Made by a program: the position numbers and the translations under genes. DNA of 64,000 bases from Anaerolineales bacterium (GTDB taxonomy: Bacteria; Chloroflexota; Anaerolineae; Anaerolineales; Villigracilaceae), in the NCBI GenBank assembly GCA_016789025.1, contig JAEURC010000015.1, positions 1-64,000 of the forward strand, in the 5' to 3' direction. Under the pieces are notes generated by a model. The model had not been told where the DNA came from. It worked only from the letters and a program-made list of their open reading frames with translations, and ran no database searches. Below, in pieces: positions 48,604 to 56,465 of the stretch. Numbering within the stretch: the stretch's first letter is position 1; each line of letters opens with the position of its first letter.

Positions 48604-49428
48604 ATGGCTCGAAACATTGTATCGCGCGCGTTGATCGTCTTGAGCGGGTTCTTCCTGCTGTTGAGCATTCTTGGGATTCCCACGGTGTGGTGGTTGAACG
48701 GTCCGCTGACGCGCGAGGGAGTGGCGCGGCTTGGGGAGATCGAAACCGCCCTGCGTCAGGGCGAGGAGGCGTTGGATCGTTCGCGCGTCGAGTTGGAACG
48801 CGCGTTGGGCATTCTCGATTCGACCGAGCAGGCGTTGAACGACTTCACGCAGAACGATCCGCAAGCGTTCTTCGAAGATGTGCAGACCACGCTCGACGAT
48901 GAACTTGTCCCCGAATTGAAAACGGCAAAAGAACGCCTGATCGCGGCGCGCGATACGCTCGAAAACGCGCGCGTGACTGTCCTTGGGTTGAACATTGTCC
49001 CGTTCATCAATATAAACATACCAGATAAAACCTTGACCGACTTGATCGATTCCGCCGATGCGTTGGAATCAAAGATCGGCGATGTGAGCGATCTTGCCGA
49101 GCAGGCTTCGGTGTTGCTCGATTCAGCGTCGCAACTTTTTAGCGGCGACCTCAATGAAACGCGCGCAAGCCTGGAAGGATTCCTTGCCGAGGTGAATGAG
49201 TATCAACAGAAGGTGGCAGGTTGGCGCGCGCAGGTGGAGGAGGTCGAAACGAACCTGCCTTTGTGGATCGATATCGCATCCGTTGCGCTGACGATCTTCT
49301 TCCTTTGGTTCGGTCTTTCGCAGGTCAGCCTGTTCCTGCATGGACGCGCGATCCTGCGCGGGGAGAATCCGTGGGAGGGGTTACGGTCGTTGTTTCCGTT
49401 CCGAGAAGTGTCCAAAAAAGAGGGTTGA
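48604..49428 (+). CDS. Coiled-coil membrane protein, function unknown
   Basis: A 274-aa protein with an N-terminal membrane helix (IVLSGFFLLLSILGIPTVWWL, about 9-29), a long external coiled-coil region rich in Glu, Arg and Leu (about 45-220) with heptad spacing, and a second membrane helix (LWIDIASVALTIFFLWFGLSQVSLFL, about 230-255), ending in a cytosolic tail. This hairpin topology resembles scaffolding or methyl-accepting-like sensor stalks, but no signalling domain is present. GGAGG precedes ATG 48604. It is divergent from galK. I do not recognise the family. Confidence 0.6.
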   Translation: MARNIVSRALIVLSGFFLLLSILGIPTVWWLNGPLTREGVARLGEIETALRQGEEALDRSRVELERALGILDSTEQALNDFTQNDPQAFFEDVQTTLDDELVPELKTAKERLIAARDTLENARVTVLGLNIVPFININIPDKTLTDLIDSADALESKIGDVSDLAEQASVLLDSASQLFSGDLNETRASLEGFLAEVNEYQQKVAGWRAQVEEVETNLPLWIDIASVALTIFFLWFGLSQVSLFLHGRAILRGENPWEGLRSLFPFREVSKKEG

Positions 49429-49438
49429 TATTTCTTTT

Positions 49439-49495
49439 GCCACAGAGAGCGCAGAGATACTGAGAAAAAACTCTGAGTTCTCTGTGGTTACGTCC
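49439..49495. repeat. CCACAGAGAGCGCAGAG...CTCTGTGG inverted repeat
   Basis: Arms CCACAGAGA and TCTCTGTGG around further ACTCTGAG/CTGAGAAAA units; sits at the left edge of the accessory island. Confidence 0.6.
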
Positions 49496-49499
49496 GCGC

Positions 49500-49528
49500 T
49501 TGACTTGAAACATTTGTTCTAATACAAT
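49500..49528 (+). promoter_or_regulatory. Promoter of the TIR gene
   Basis: TTGACT (49500-49505), 17-base spacer, TACAAT (49523-49528); the ATG follows 38 bases later. Confidence 0.75.
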
Positions 49529-49566
49529 AGCCGTCCTTGTTTTCCTTTTGAGACTGGCTATGGTGA

Positions 49567-49986
49567 ATGAACAAGTTAACAAAACAAGTACGAGTATTCC
49601 TCATCCACGCGCACGAGGATCGCGATGCAGTGCGCAAACTCCACCAGCGATTGAGGCGGGATTCGGTTGACGCATGGCTGGACGCGGCGAACCTCCAACC
49701 CGGGCAGGATTGGCAAAGCGAGATCCGCAAGGCGATCCTCACCAGCGACGCGGTTGTCGTCTGCCTTTCACGCGCGTTCAACAAACAACATGGATATCGC
49801 CATGAAGAATTGAAGCTCGCGCTCAAGAAAGCCTCCCTGCTTGTAGACGAGGTCTTCATCATTCCCGTGCGGCTGGAAGATTGCGATATGCCTGAATCCC
49901 TGCGGCATTTGCATCGTTTGGATCTGTTCGTGAAGGGGGGCTATCGAACGTTGGCGCTTGCTTTACGGAATCGGAAGAAAGTTTAA
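49567..49986 (+). CDS. Stand-alone TIR-domain protein
   Basis: A 139-aa single TIR (TIR_2-type) domain: QVRVFLIHAHEDRDAVRKL at the start (BB-loop side), DAWLDAANLQPGQDWQSEIRKAI (about 35-57), then SDAVVVCLSRAFN and RHEELKLALKKA, with the candidate NAD-cleaving Glu at residue 80 or 81. Bacterial TIRs of this class consume NAD+ or make cyclic-ADP-ribose signals in phage defence. Its stop overlaps the stop of the convergent REC-GGDEF gene by two bases. It lies at the edge of an island with STAND and GGDEF-like proteins. TIR call firm; activity untested. Confidence 0.85.
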   Translation: MNKLTKQVRVFLIHAHEDRDAVRKLHQRLRRDSVDAWLDAANLQPGQDWQSEIRKAILTSDAVVVCLSRAFNKQHGYRHEELKLALKKASLLVDEVFIIPVRLEDCDMPESLRHLHRLDLFVKGGYRTLALALRNRKKV

Positions 49987-50957
49987 TTCCTTGCCCGTTT
50001 TCGACTCTGTTTATGTTTGTACATCGCCTCATCTGCCTGCGTGAGGAATTCTTCCATGGAAATTGTCGAGTCGGCGCCCAGGCGGATACTTCCCATACTG
50101 AAGGATAAGGCGCGTTCAGGTTCAGCCTGTCGGTTGTGCGTATCTATGTTCTTTTGCAGGAGCGTTTGTATGTTGGCGAGGTCGTTGTGGGTCGCATCCA
50201 CGATCAAGACGACAAACTCGTCGCCGCCCAGCCGTCCTGTAACATCTGAATCGTGAAATGATGACGTTAAGATACGGGCAAAGTTGACCAGAGCCGCGTC
50301 TCCCCCGGCATGACCGAACAGATCATTGATGGCTTTGAGGCTGTCGAGGTCAATATAGATCAGGGAGGATGAATACCCTGCCCGCCGCGCAAACTTTAAT
50401 AAGTTGGTCGCCAGGATCATGAAGCCGCGGCGGTTGTTCAGCCCGGTGAGACCATCTACGAGGGAGAGATTACGCAAGCGCTCATTGGCATCTTCGAGCG
50501 CGGAAACTTTTTCGTAGAGTTTGTCGGCAAGCAGTTGCAAATGATCGCGTTGCAGTTGTCCTGTTTGCGGCAGTCGGGCGGGAGTCGTCGGGTTCTTGAG
50601 CGCGTCGTTCACCGCTCGCAAGATTGCTTGCGGCTCGGCGGGTTTTCGGAGAATGTGCATCACCCCGCTGGCGCGAGCCAATCTATGTATCTCTGTTTCG
50701 TCGTAATTGGAGGTTTGGAAAACGACAGGGATGCCCATCAGCAACGGTTCTGCCCGAAGGCGGCGCGCCAATGTAAACCCATCCATAGTTGGCATGAGAA
50801 CATCGGTAATGATCAGATCGGGTAGTTCGGCGCGCGCGACTTCCAAAGCCTGAATACCATCCTCGGCTTCAAGAAAGCGATGACCGTAATTCCCCAATAG
50901 CGTTGTATACACCCGGCGCTCGGCTGGATTTTTGTCAACGATGAGAATGGTTGCCAT
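49983..50957 (-). CDS. Response regulator with GGDEF diguanylate-cyclase domain
   Basis: A 324-aa REC-GGDEF protein. The receiver has D52 in LIITDVLMPTMDG and the Lys in ILRKPAEP (about 106). A coiled-coil linker leads to a full GGDEF domain: SLVDGLTGLNNRRGF, IDLDSLKAINDLFGH and intact TGRLGGDEFVVL (about residue 246-257). The allosteric RxxD I-site is absent (SDVTG precedes the motif). It should make cyclic-di-GMP on phosphorylation. It lies 33 bases after the dual-GGDEF/2H gene in the same direction and may be co-transcribed. No kinase is nearby. Confidence 0.9.
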   Translation of the reverse strand: MATILIVDKNPAERRVYTTLLGNYGHRFLEAEDGIQALEVARAELPDLIITDVLMPTMDGFTLARRLRAEPLLMGIPVVFQTSNYDETEIHRLARASGVMHILRKPAEPQAILRAVNDALKNPTTPARLPQTGQLQRDHLQLLADKLYEKVSALEDANERLRNLSLVDGLTGLNNRRGFMILATNLLKFARRAGYSSSLIYIDLDSLKAINDLFGHAGGDAALVNFARILTSSFHDSDVTGRLGGDEFVVLIVDATHNDLANIQTLLQKNIDTHNRQAEPERALSFSMGSIRLGADSTISMEEFLTQADEAMYKHKQSRKRARN

Positions 50958-50990
50958 GAGACGATACGTTAACGCGAGTTTATCGAACGA

Positions 50991-52697
50991 TCATTGCGCG
51001 AATGGGAATTGGTCCAACAGGTCCCAGCGCTCGGCGCCCATCTGCACGGTCCATTCGAAACTTCTCACGGTAAAGGATAATCCTCGCCCGGTTCCGAAAG
51101 TTGGATCTTTGATCTGCGGCGACATGTTCTCCGGCATATCAACGATCTTAATGTGAGGCAGCCAATCGCTGGACGCGTACGGATAGGCTTCGTATCCCAT
51201 GTCCTGGGCGATTTGGGCAAGTTCGTTGTAGATTTTTTCCAACGCTGGAGTTTTTTCAGCCAACAGCCATAGGCGGCCCTTCTGGCTGTGCACGTTCATC
51301 CGCGCAATACTTCTGACGCTGATCTCAAGCGGCGGCAACTTCCGCGCATATTCCGAGAGGCGATCTTTCAACGCCGAAAAATCCTTCACATTGCGGATCG
51401 CCTGAATGGTCATGTGAAGATCCATGATCGGCGTCCCATTGATCAGGCGGGCTGTATCTTCTGAAAGCTTGAATAGTTTTGGGTAATCTTCGCTCTCAGG
51501 TCGGACAATGATGAAGGTTGATTTGCCGTCTGACGATGACGCGTTCATGATTTCGGTTTCCTTCACGCGATTCCTATACAGAGCCACATGCGCTTCATTG
51601 ATGTTCCCGCCGACTCCATAATTCCATGCAAGTAACCCGTGGCCTTTATCTTTTTCCCAAACCGTTCGAAGCCGGTCTTCCAGTTTGGTCAGATCGTCGG
51701 TGGTGGATGTTATTTTGAATTCGTCGCCCGCCCGTTCCGAGCGAAACAGCAGGAACCCATCATCTTTCGGGAAGTGCTTAACCAACACGTTCGAAAATCG
51801 CCGAAGGTCCTGGTCTATGGCGGCGCTTCCGTAGCGGGCATTGCCCTCGTGCATATTGATCATATCCGTCAGCGCAATGCATTGGATGGTTTTATTTTCA
51901 AGGTACCACCTCGCGCCCAGCCCATTGAGAGTGTCGGTAAGCGGCTCGCGGGTGACGATGCTTTCCACAACGCTCTGCGTGACCCGAACCTGTTCGATCA
52001 CCTGTTGTTCCAGATTGATCGGCAGGTTCAATAAGCAAATTTTATCTATAAGCGTTTCATAGGGCATGTTAAACTCATGCCAACTTTGATGTAAATTGAT
52101 TTCCTCCATGCGCGCGGGGATTTCCGTATGGCTTTCCAAGATGGTCTGCCTGACGACGATGGGGCGGTAGGCTCTGCGTTGTTTCTGGAGTTCATGCTCT
52201 GCCTCGGTTTCCGTCAACCCCACGCCAAAATCCCACGTTAGGAGCGAATCCTGTTCTTGAGCCATATACAACTTCGACAACATGCGTTTGATTTCTCGCG
52301 GGGCTTTCGACGTGGATGTGATGCGGAACTCGTCGCTACCCGGCGACCTGCGGACAAAGTCGCCTTGGTCGGAAGTAAAGATGTACATAAACTGGAACGC
52401 CAGCTTATGCAGTTCCAAGTCCACCGCCGCGGCGCCATATACTTTGTTCGCCTGCCGTAGATCGTAAATATCCACCTTTGCCATGCCTTTGTGCCCAACC
52501 GGGATCAGCCATTTCTCCGCGCGTGAGTTGAGCGCATGTGTGATCGGATCGTATAAAGCTAGATTCTTGGCGTTCTTCAAAATGCCGGAGAGGATGCCCT
52601 TCAAAGGCAGGCGTTGCGCCTCATTAATCGGTAACGCCTCGAACAAGATCTCCAGCTCTTTGAAGGCTTGCAGAAAAATTTTTTGTTCGTTACCCAT
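50991..52697 (-). CDS. Dual divergent GGDEF-like domains fused to a 2H-phosphoesterase-like domain
   Basis: A 568-aa soluble protein. Domain 1 (about 48-175) has LYDPITHALNSR, KVDIYDLRQANKVYGAAAVD (metal-type D76) and GSDEF at 120-124. Domain 2 (about 250-380) repeats the pattern: REPLTDTLNGLGAR, D278 in LTDMINMHEGNARYG and AGDEF at 323-327. The C-terminal part (about 395-568) looks like a 2H phosphoesterase (LigT/2',5'-ligase fold), with HMT at 428-430 and a second, altered motif HIK at 515-517. GGDEF-fold palms make (oligo)nucleotides; 2H enzymes cut 2',3'-cyclic or 2',5' bonds. Synthesis plus degradation or sensing in one chain is inferred. Overlaps the STAND gene by 8 bases. Confidence 0.7.
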   Translation of the reverse strand: MGNEQKIFLQAFKELEILFEALPINEAQRLPLKGILSGILKNAKNLALYDPITHALNSRAEKWLIPVGHKGMAKVDIYDLRQANKVYGAAAVDLELHKLAFQFMYIFTSDQGDFVRRSPGSDEFRITSTSKAPREIKRMLSKLYMAQEQDSLLTWDFGVGLTETEAEHELQKQRRAYRPIVVRQTILESHTEIPARMEEINLHQSWHEFNMPYETLIDKICLLNLPINLEQQVIEQVRVTQSVVESIVTREPLTDTLNGLGARWYLENKTIQCIALTDMINMHEGNARYGSAAIDQDLRRFSNVLVKHFPKDDGFLLFRSERAGDEFKITSTTDDLTKLEDRLRTVWEKDKGHGLLAWNYGVGGNINEAHVALYRNRVKETEIMNASSSDGKSTFIIVRPESEDYPKLFKLSEDTARLINGTPIMDLHMTIQAIRNVKDFSALKDRLSEYARKLPPLEISVRSIARMNVHSQKGRLWLLAEKTPALEKIYNELAQIAQDMGYEAYPYASSDWLPHIKIVDMPENMSPQIKDPTFGTGRGLSFTVRSFEWTVQMGAERWDLLDQFPFAQ

Positions 52698-54930
52698 GCG
52701 ATTGTTGATGCGTCGCCAATTGCGGATGCAACGTCAATATCTTTTGCAGGAACTCTTGCCCCAGCCGAATCTCATGTTGCATCCCTTGGCGTTGAAATCC
52801 TTCCATTGATTCGTTGACCAGCCCGAGCGCGGCTTTAGGATCGGCGTGCGATTCAAGATACACCATAGCAAGCCCAAGTTGACCGCGCGCCAGTTCCTCC
52901 ACCCGACCAAATTCATTTGCAGAGTGGATCCCTTCCTTAAAGTACCGCTCCGCTTCTTCATATCTTTTTTCTTTGAGCGCGACAAAGCCCAGCCCATTGA
53001 ACGCGTAACTGATGTGGCGCACCGGGTCTTTCCGGACGGGGTCCTGCCACGTTTCCAGTGCTTTTTGGTACCACTCCCCGGCCTGTTTGATATCCCCGCG
53101 TTCATTTTCAAGATCGCCGAGACCGAACTGCGCGAAACCTTTGCTGTAAATTCCGTAATCGTCATCGGCATGACTCTCGCTGGCAGTGAGCGCGTCCATC
53201 AACATTTTTTCCGAGCGTTCGAAATTGCCCAGCCGAAGTTCCACGGTGCCGATCAATCTCTGCGCGGCCGCGATCAGCAACACGTCCCGCGTGATCGTGG
53301 TTGCCGAGAGCGATTCCTCCGCCCAGCGCAAAGCCCGCAGAGAATCCCCCTGATAAAAATAGATCCAACTGATGTTGCGCGCAAACGTGCTGACCGATTT
53401 CCAATCGGAGAGCAGGTTTGCCGCGCGGAGCGATGCGTGCGCGAGCGTGAGACGGTCATACCAGTAGGCGCGTTGCCATAGCACGCTCCCGAACTGGGCG
53501 CCGATCTGCGTTAGCAATTCGGCGATCCCCTTTGTTTTCTTGGTCAAGGAGCTTGTGCCGGGCAGTTTCTTTTGTATGGATTTGTAGCACCATTGTGAGG
53601 CGCTCAGGATGTTATTCCTATCCAATAGAAGTTTGTCGTACCCGCGCCACTCGGTGAAATCGCTCCGTTGCGAGATCAACGCGGAGTAATATTGGGCGAT
53701 CTTCAACTCAGCCTGCTGAATGAATTTCCGGTCGCCGGTAAACTGCGTGCGGACAAACCTGCGCGTGAGCGGCAAAATGCTGAAATAATCGCGGTCTGGT
53801 TCGTGTTCGATGAGGGTGAACTGCAACAGGTCGCTGACGGCGATCTCGAAACCGTCCTCATCTTCAATGCCGGAGATTTTCCTCAACGCCTCCCGCGAAA
53901 CGGCTTCGGGCTGTAAGGCAAGGATGAATAACAATTTCTTTTCGTTGTGATGCCGTAACAGGCTCCAACTATGGTTGAAACAATATTGCAGGACGGGAAT
54001 GTTTGCATCCATGCTCAATTTATCCAGCACTTGCGCGGCTGAATACCCCAGCACGGCGATCTGTCCCTGCACCCACAACAACGCGAGGGGAAGCCCGCCG
54101 GTGTGTTCAGCCAAATATTTATTTTGCTCTTTGGTCAAATGGATGTTCTTCTGTTGGGCATCCCATTCCAACAAGGCGTTGCTTTCATCGAAGGATAAAC
54201 CTTGCAAGCGGATGATCTGTCCCTCGGTCACTCGTTCGCGCGAGGTGACCAGCGCCTTGAGCGTGATCGGCGAACGCCGCAAAAAGTCGAGGATGTCGCG
54301 CTGCTCGGTTTTGGAGAGCGACTCGAAATTGTCCAGAACAAGAAGCGTAGTACGCCGCGCCAGCAGGGTATACGCCTGCTTGACCTGATCTTGAATCGGC
54401 ATATTCCCAATGGTGGGATTGCCCAAACTCGAACCGATCGTGATGAGAATGTCCGAAAACGATTTGGCTTCCGGGATGATCGGTTCAATGCCCTGAAGCG
54501 TGAGCACCGATTCCTTTGCCGAGATCCAGATGACCGCTTCGAACAGATCTTCCTCGATACAGCGATGACTCACTTCGATAGCCAGCGCGGATTTCCCCAC
54601 CCCGCCGATGCCTTCGATGCCGATGATGAATGTGCGGCTGTTGGGGTTGAGCGATTGCAGGATGGTCTTGATCTCCTGCTCGCGCCCGACAAAATAATGA
54701 CGCCTCGGCAGGTTCGCAACCATTTCCGTTCTTTCAGGTTCGCCGCTGGAGGTCAACCCTTCGATCTCTTTGGCGTAACGCGCGATCGCCTCCCTTTCCA
54801 TGGTGACGCTGTTGATGAGATGCAGGGGCTGGTCGGCGCCGTACATGGCGAGCATCTCCTCGAGCGTGTAGAGATTCTTTTTATGCAGTTCGATCATCTT
54901 TTCGTGATGAGCAATATCTTCCTTGTTCAT
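52690..54930 (-). CDS. STAND (NB-ARC-type) ATPase with TPR sensor
   Basis: A 746-aa signal-transducing NTPase. Residues about 1-60 are a helical N-terminal domain (EMLAMYGADQPLHLIN), of the effector-associated type. The NTPase core has Walker A GIEGIGGVGKSAL (104-116), Walker B TTLLVLDNFE with D200, a TSRE sensor near 229-232 and GLPLAL (279-284). From about 470 on there are tetratricopeptide-like helices (YGIYSKGFAQFGLGDLENERGD, RYEEAERYFKEGI). Such proteins wait in an ADP-bound state and oligomerise on ligand recognition, often in phage defence. No catalytic effector domain is fused, so an effector must come from partners. Confidence 0.85.
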   Translation of the reverse strand: MNKEDIAHHEKMIELHKKNLYTLEEMLAMYGADQPLHLINSVTMEREAIARYAKEIEGLTSSGEPERTEMVANLPRRHYFVGREQEIKTILQSLNPNSRTFIIGIEGIGGVGKSALAIEVSHRCIEEDLFEAVIWISAKESVLTLQGIEPIIPEAKSFSDILITIGSSLGNPTIGNMPIQDQVKQAYTLLARRTTLLVLDNFESLSKTEQRDILDFLRRSPITLKALVTSRERVTEGQIIRLQGLSFDESNALLEWDAQQKNIHLTKEQNKYLAEHTGGLPLALLWVQGQIAVLGYSAAQVLDKLSMDANIPVLQYCFNHSWSLLRHHNEKKLLFILALQPEAVSREALRKISGIEDEDGFEIAVSDLLQFTLIEHEPDRDYFSILPLTRRFVRTQFTGDRKFIQQAELKIAQYYSALISQRSDFTEWRGYDKLLLDRNNILSASQWCYKSIQKKLPGTSSLTKKTKGIAELLTQIGAQFGSVLWQRAYWYDRLTLAHASLRAANLLSDWKSVSTFARNISWIYFYQGDSLRALRWAEESLSATTITRDVLLIAAAQRLIGTVELRLGNFERSEKMLMDALTASESHADDDYGIYSKGFAQFGLGDLENERGDIKQAGEWYQKALETWQDPVRKDPVRHISYAFNGLGFVALKEKRYEEAERYFKEGIHSANEFGRVEELARGQLGLAMVYLESHADPKAALGLVNESMEGFQRQGMQHEIRLGQEFLQKILTLHPQLATHQQSHG

Positions 54931-54944
54931 ATTTCACCCTTGAA

Positions 54945-55418
54945 TTACTTGACGACTTGAATATCCTTTTTATATACCTTCGAAAGAACCGCCTCGAGTT
55001 GCTTGATGGTCTCGACCATCGCATCTTCCGCCTCGGTCAGGTTATGCACGATAATCGGAGGCACAAGCGCGCTTCCCCATTTTGCATATTGTTCTTTCGC
55101 GATCTGATAGTTCCGCGAGTACGTTTCCAACAGCCTCATCAAATGCTGGACTTCCACCTCGTAATTCCTCCACAGACTCTCATCCACTTTGACGGTAAGC
55201 AATTCCTGTTTAGACTCTTCCTTCGCTTCCATCGCGCCCTTCGACTCGCTCAGGGCGGCGGGGACGGCTGGTTCGGCTTCGGCTGGCTTTGCCTCCGCTG
55301 GGGCAGAGGCGTCCTTCGCCATGCGGCGTTCGCGTCGCTCTGCCAGAATTTTCCGTCCCTCTTCGAACACGAAGTCTATGGCTTTCAATAAAATAGGGAG
55401 TTCCATCGCATCCAACAT
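54945..55418 (-). CDS. Coiled-coil protein preceding the STAND gene
   Basis: A 157-aa protein. Residues about 5-30 are an amphipathic helix (LPILLKAIDFVFEEGRKIL), residues about 33-70 are a low-complexity Ala/Glu/Pro/Lys linker, and residues about 75-157 are helical (NYEVEVQHLMRLLETYSRNYQIAKEQYA). The linker contains AALSESKGAM, the translation of a dispersed CTGAGCGAGTCGAAG repeat. The gene opens the STAND operon with AAAGGAGG and an extended -10 (TGCTACAAT). It may be the adaptor or effector-associated partner of the STAND protein; no family recognised. Confidence 0.55.
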   Translation of the reverse strand: MLDAMELPILLKAIDFVFEEGRKILAERRERRMAKDASAPAEAKPAEAEPAVPAALSESKGAMEAKEESKQELLTVKVDESLWRNYEVEVQHLMRLLETYSRNYQIAKEQYAKWGSALVPPIIVHNLTEAEDAMVETIKQLEAVLSKVYKKDIQVVK

Positions 55419-55436
55419 AACGCCTCCTTTTGATTC

Positions 55437-55442
55437 ATTGTA
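55437..55442 (-). promoter_or_regulatory. Extended -10 promoter of the STAND operon
   Basis: Minus strand TGC-TACAAT (ATTGTA on the plus strand at 55437-55442), with AAAGGAGG and the ATG at 55418 downstream. Confidence 0.6.
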
Positions 55443-55503
55443 GCACAGGAAGGAATGAGACGCTACGCTCGCAGGCCAATAGACTCATGGCTTTCTCAAA
55501 GAC

Positions 55504-55572
55504 TACGTTCAGCCTCTGTTGTGCGAGGAGGATTTGATCCTTGGCGGAATTGAGAAGTGGGTTTTTGCAAGG
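55504..55572 (+). pseudogene. Possible TIR-gene relic
   Basis: A stretch that aligns with the TIR pseudogene at 56318-56383: TTGATCC-TGGC-GAATTG-GAAGTGG-...TT-GCAAG is shared (about 31 of 38 bases by eye). Read in that frame it gives EEDLILGGIEKW and stops. It has the same apparent base loss as the pseudogene. Seen by eye only, hence low confidence. Confidence 0.3.
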
Positions 55573-55634
55573 TAGAGTGAGAATCGCTGCTGGGTTTTGG
55601 ATGTATAATACTTGCATAACGATAGCGAGAAACC

Positions 55635-55850
55635 ATGAATACGTATCCATCCACATACACCAAGAAAATTTCTAAAGAGATTCGTGAAACGCCGAAGGAA
55701 TATTTACCCGCCTTGTGGGCAATGGTGCGACTCTTCCGCGAGAGCGTGACTCTCAAACCTGCCGACGAAAGTTTTTTGCAGGGATGGAAAGAAGCCCTGA
55801 AAAATGAAGTTCTCCCAATCGAACAACTTTGGGAAGGGATAGATGGCTGA
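55635..55850 (+). CDS. Putative antitoxin of a RelE/ParE-type module
   Basis: A 71-aa protein (begins MNTYPSTYTKKISKEIRETP) with helical character and an acidic C-terminus (IEQLWEGIDG), the size and charge of type II antitoxins of the DUF2281-like/RelB group. It overlaps the following toxin gene by 8 bases (ATGGCTGA), the standard antitoxin-toxin arrangement. TATAAT is at 55604-55609. DNA-binding is expected for such antitoxins but no HTH or ribbon-helix-helix is obvious. Assigned mainly by context. Confidence 0.65.
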   Translation: MNTYPSTYTKKISKEIRETPKEYLPALWAMVRLFRESVTLKPADESFLQGWKEALKNEVLPIEQLWEGIDG

Positions 55851-56193
55851 TAGCCCGAAGCCAGTAGTACAAGTTTTCTTCACGCCAGAGTTCAAGCGTA
55901 ACGTGCGGGCTCTGGCGAAAAAGTATCATCACATTCAATCAGACGTTCAGCCGTTTATCGAGAAAATCCAACGCGGGGAATTGATCGGTGATAAAGTTCA
56001 AGGAACGGGTTACACAATCTTCAAGGTTCGCATTCGCAACAGCGATGTTAAGCGTGGCAAGAGCGGCGGGTATCGCGTGATTTATTACTTGAAAACGGCA
56101 ACCGCGGTCGTTCTTGTCACGATTTATTCCAAGACGGAGCAATCGGATATTTCCTCTGCAAAAATCAAGAAGATACTTTCCGAGTTCGGGTAA
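55843..56193 (+). CDS. RelE/ParE-family toxin
   Basis: A 116-aa RelE/ParE-fold protein: VQVFFTPEFKRNVRALAKKY at the start, GDKVQGTGYTIFKVRIRNSDVKRGKSGGYRVIYYLKT in the core and TIYSKTEQSDIS near the end. This matches 'RelE/ParE family toxin' proteins whose basic core (KRGKSGGYR) binds ribosome or gyrase; the YYLKTxxxVxLxxIYSK strand pair is diagnostic. The likely antitoxin lies directly upstream with overlapping ends. A TTCATCC micro-repeat follows the stop. Confidence 0.82.
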   Translation: MADSPKPVVQVFFTPEFKRNVRALAKKYHHIQSDVQPFIEKIQRGELIGDKVQGTGYTIFKVRIRNSDVKRGKSGGYRVIYYLKTATAVVLVTIYSKTEQSDISSAKIKKILSEFG

Positions 56194-56224
56194 TTCATCT
56201 TTCATCCTTCATAATTCATCCTTT

Positions 56225-56403
56225 ATGGACAAACGCCCCCTCAAAGTCTTCCTCTGCCACGCCTCCGCGGACAAGCCGAAGGTGCGCGAGTTGTACCGCA
56301 CGCTGAAGCGACGCGGCGTACAACCGTGGCTGGACGCGGAGGACTTGATCCCTGGCAGAATTGGGAAGTGGAAATTCGCAAGATTGTACGCGTAATAGTT
56401 TAG
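56225..56403 (+). pseudogene. Frameshifted, truncated TIR-domain gene
   Basis: The frame opens MDKRPLKVFLCHASADKPKV and continues LYRTLKRRGVQPWLDAEDLIPG, a normal TIR_2 start. At about 56353 one base is missing: read in the +1 frame the family continuation QNWEVEIRKIV appears, then TAG (56401-56403). So the gene lost its frame and its second half, including the catalytic Glu region. The unshifted frame stops at TAA 56393-56395. It is preceded by a TTCATCC micro-repeat. The adjacent AT-rich gene may have replaced the lost part. Confidence 0.75.
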
Positions 56404-56465
56404 ATGAGTTTGGTTGTATAATTTCACTACTACTGAATACACCTGATAATTACCGAGGCTGTCAA

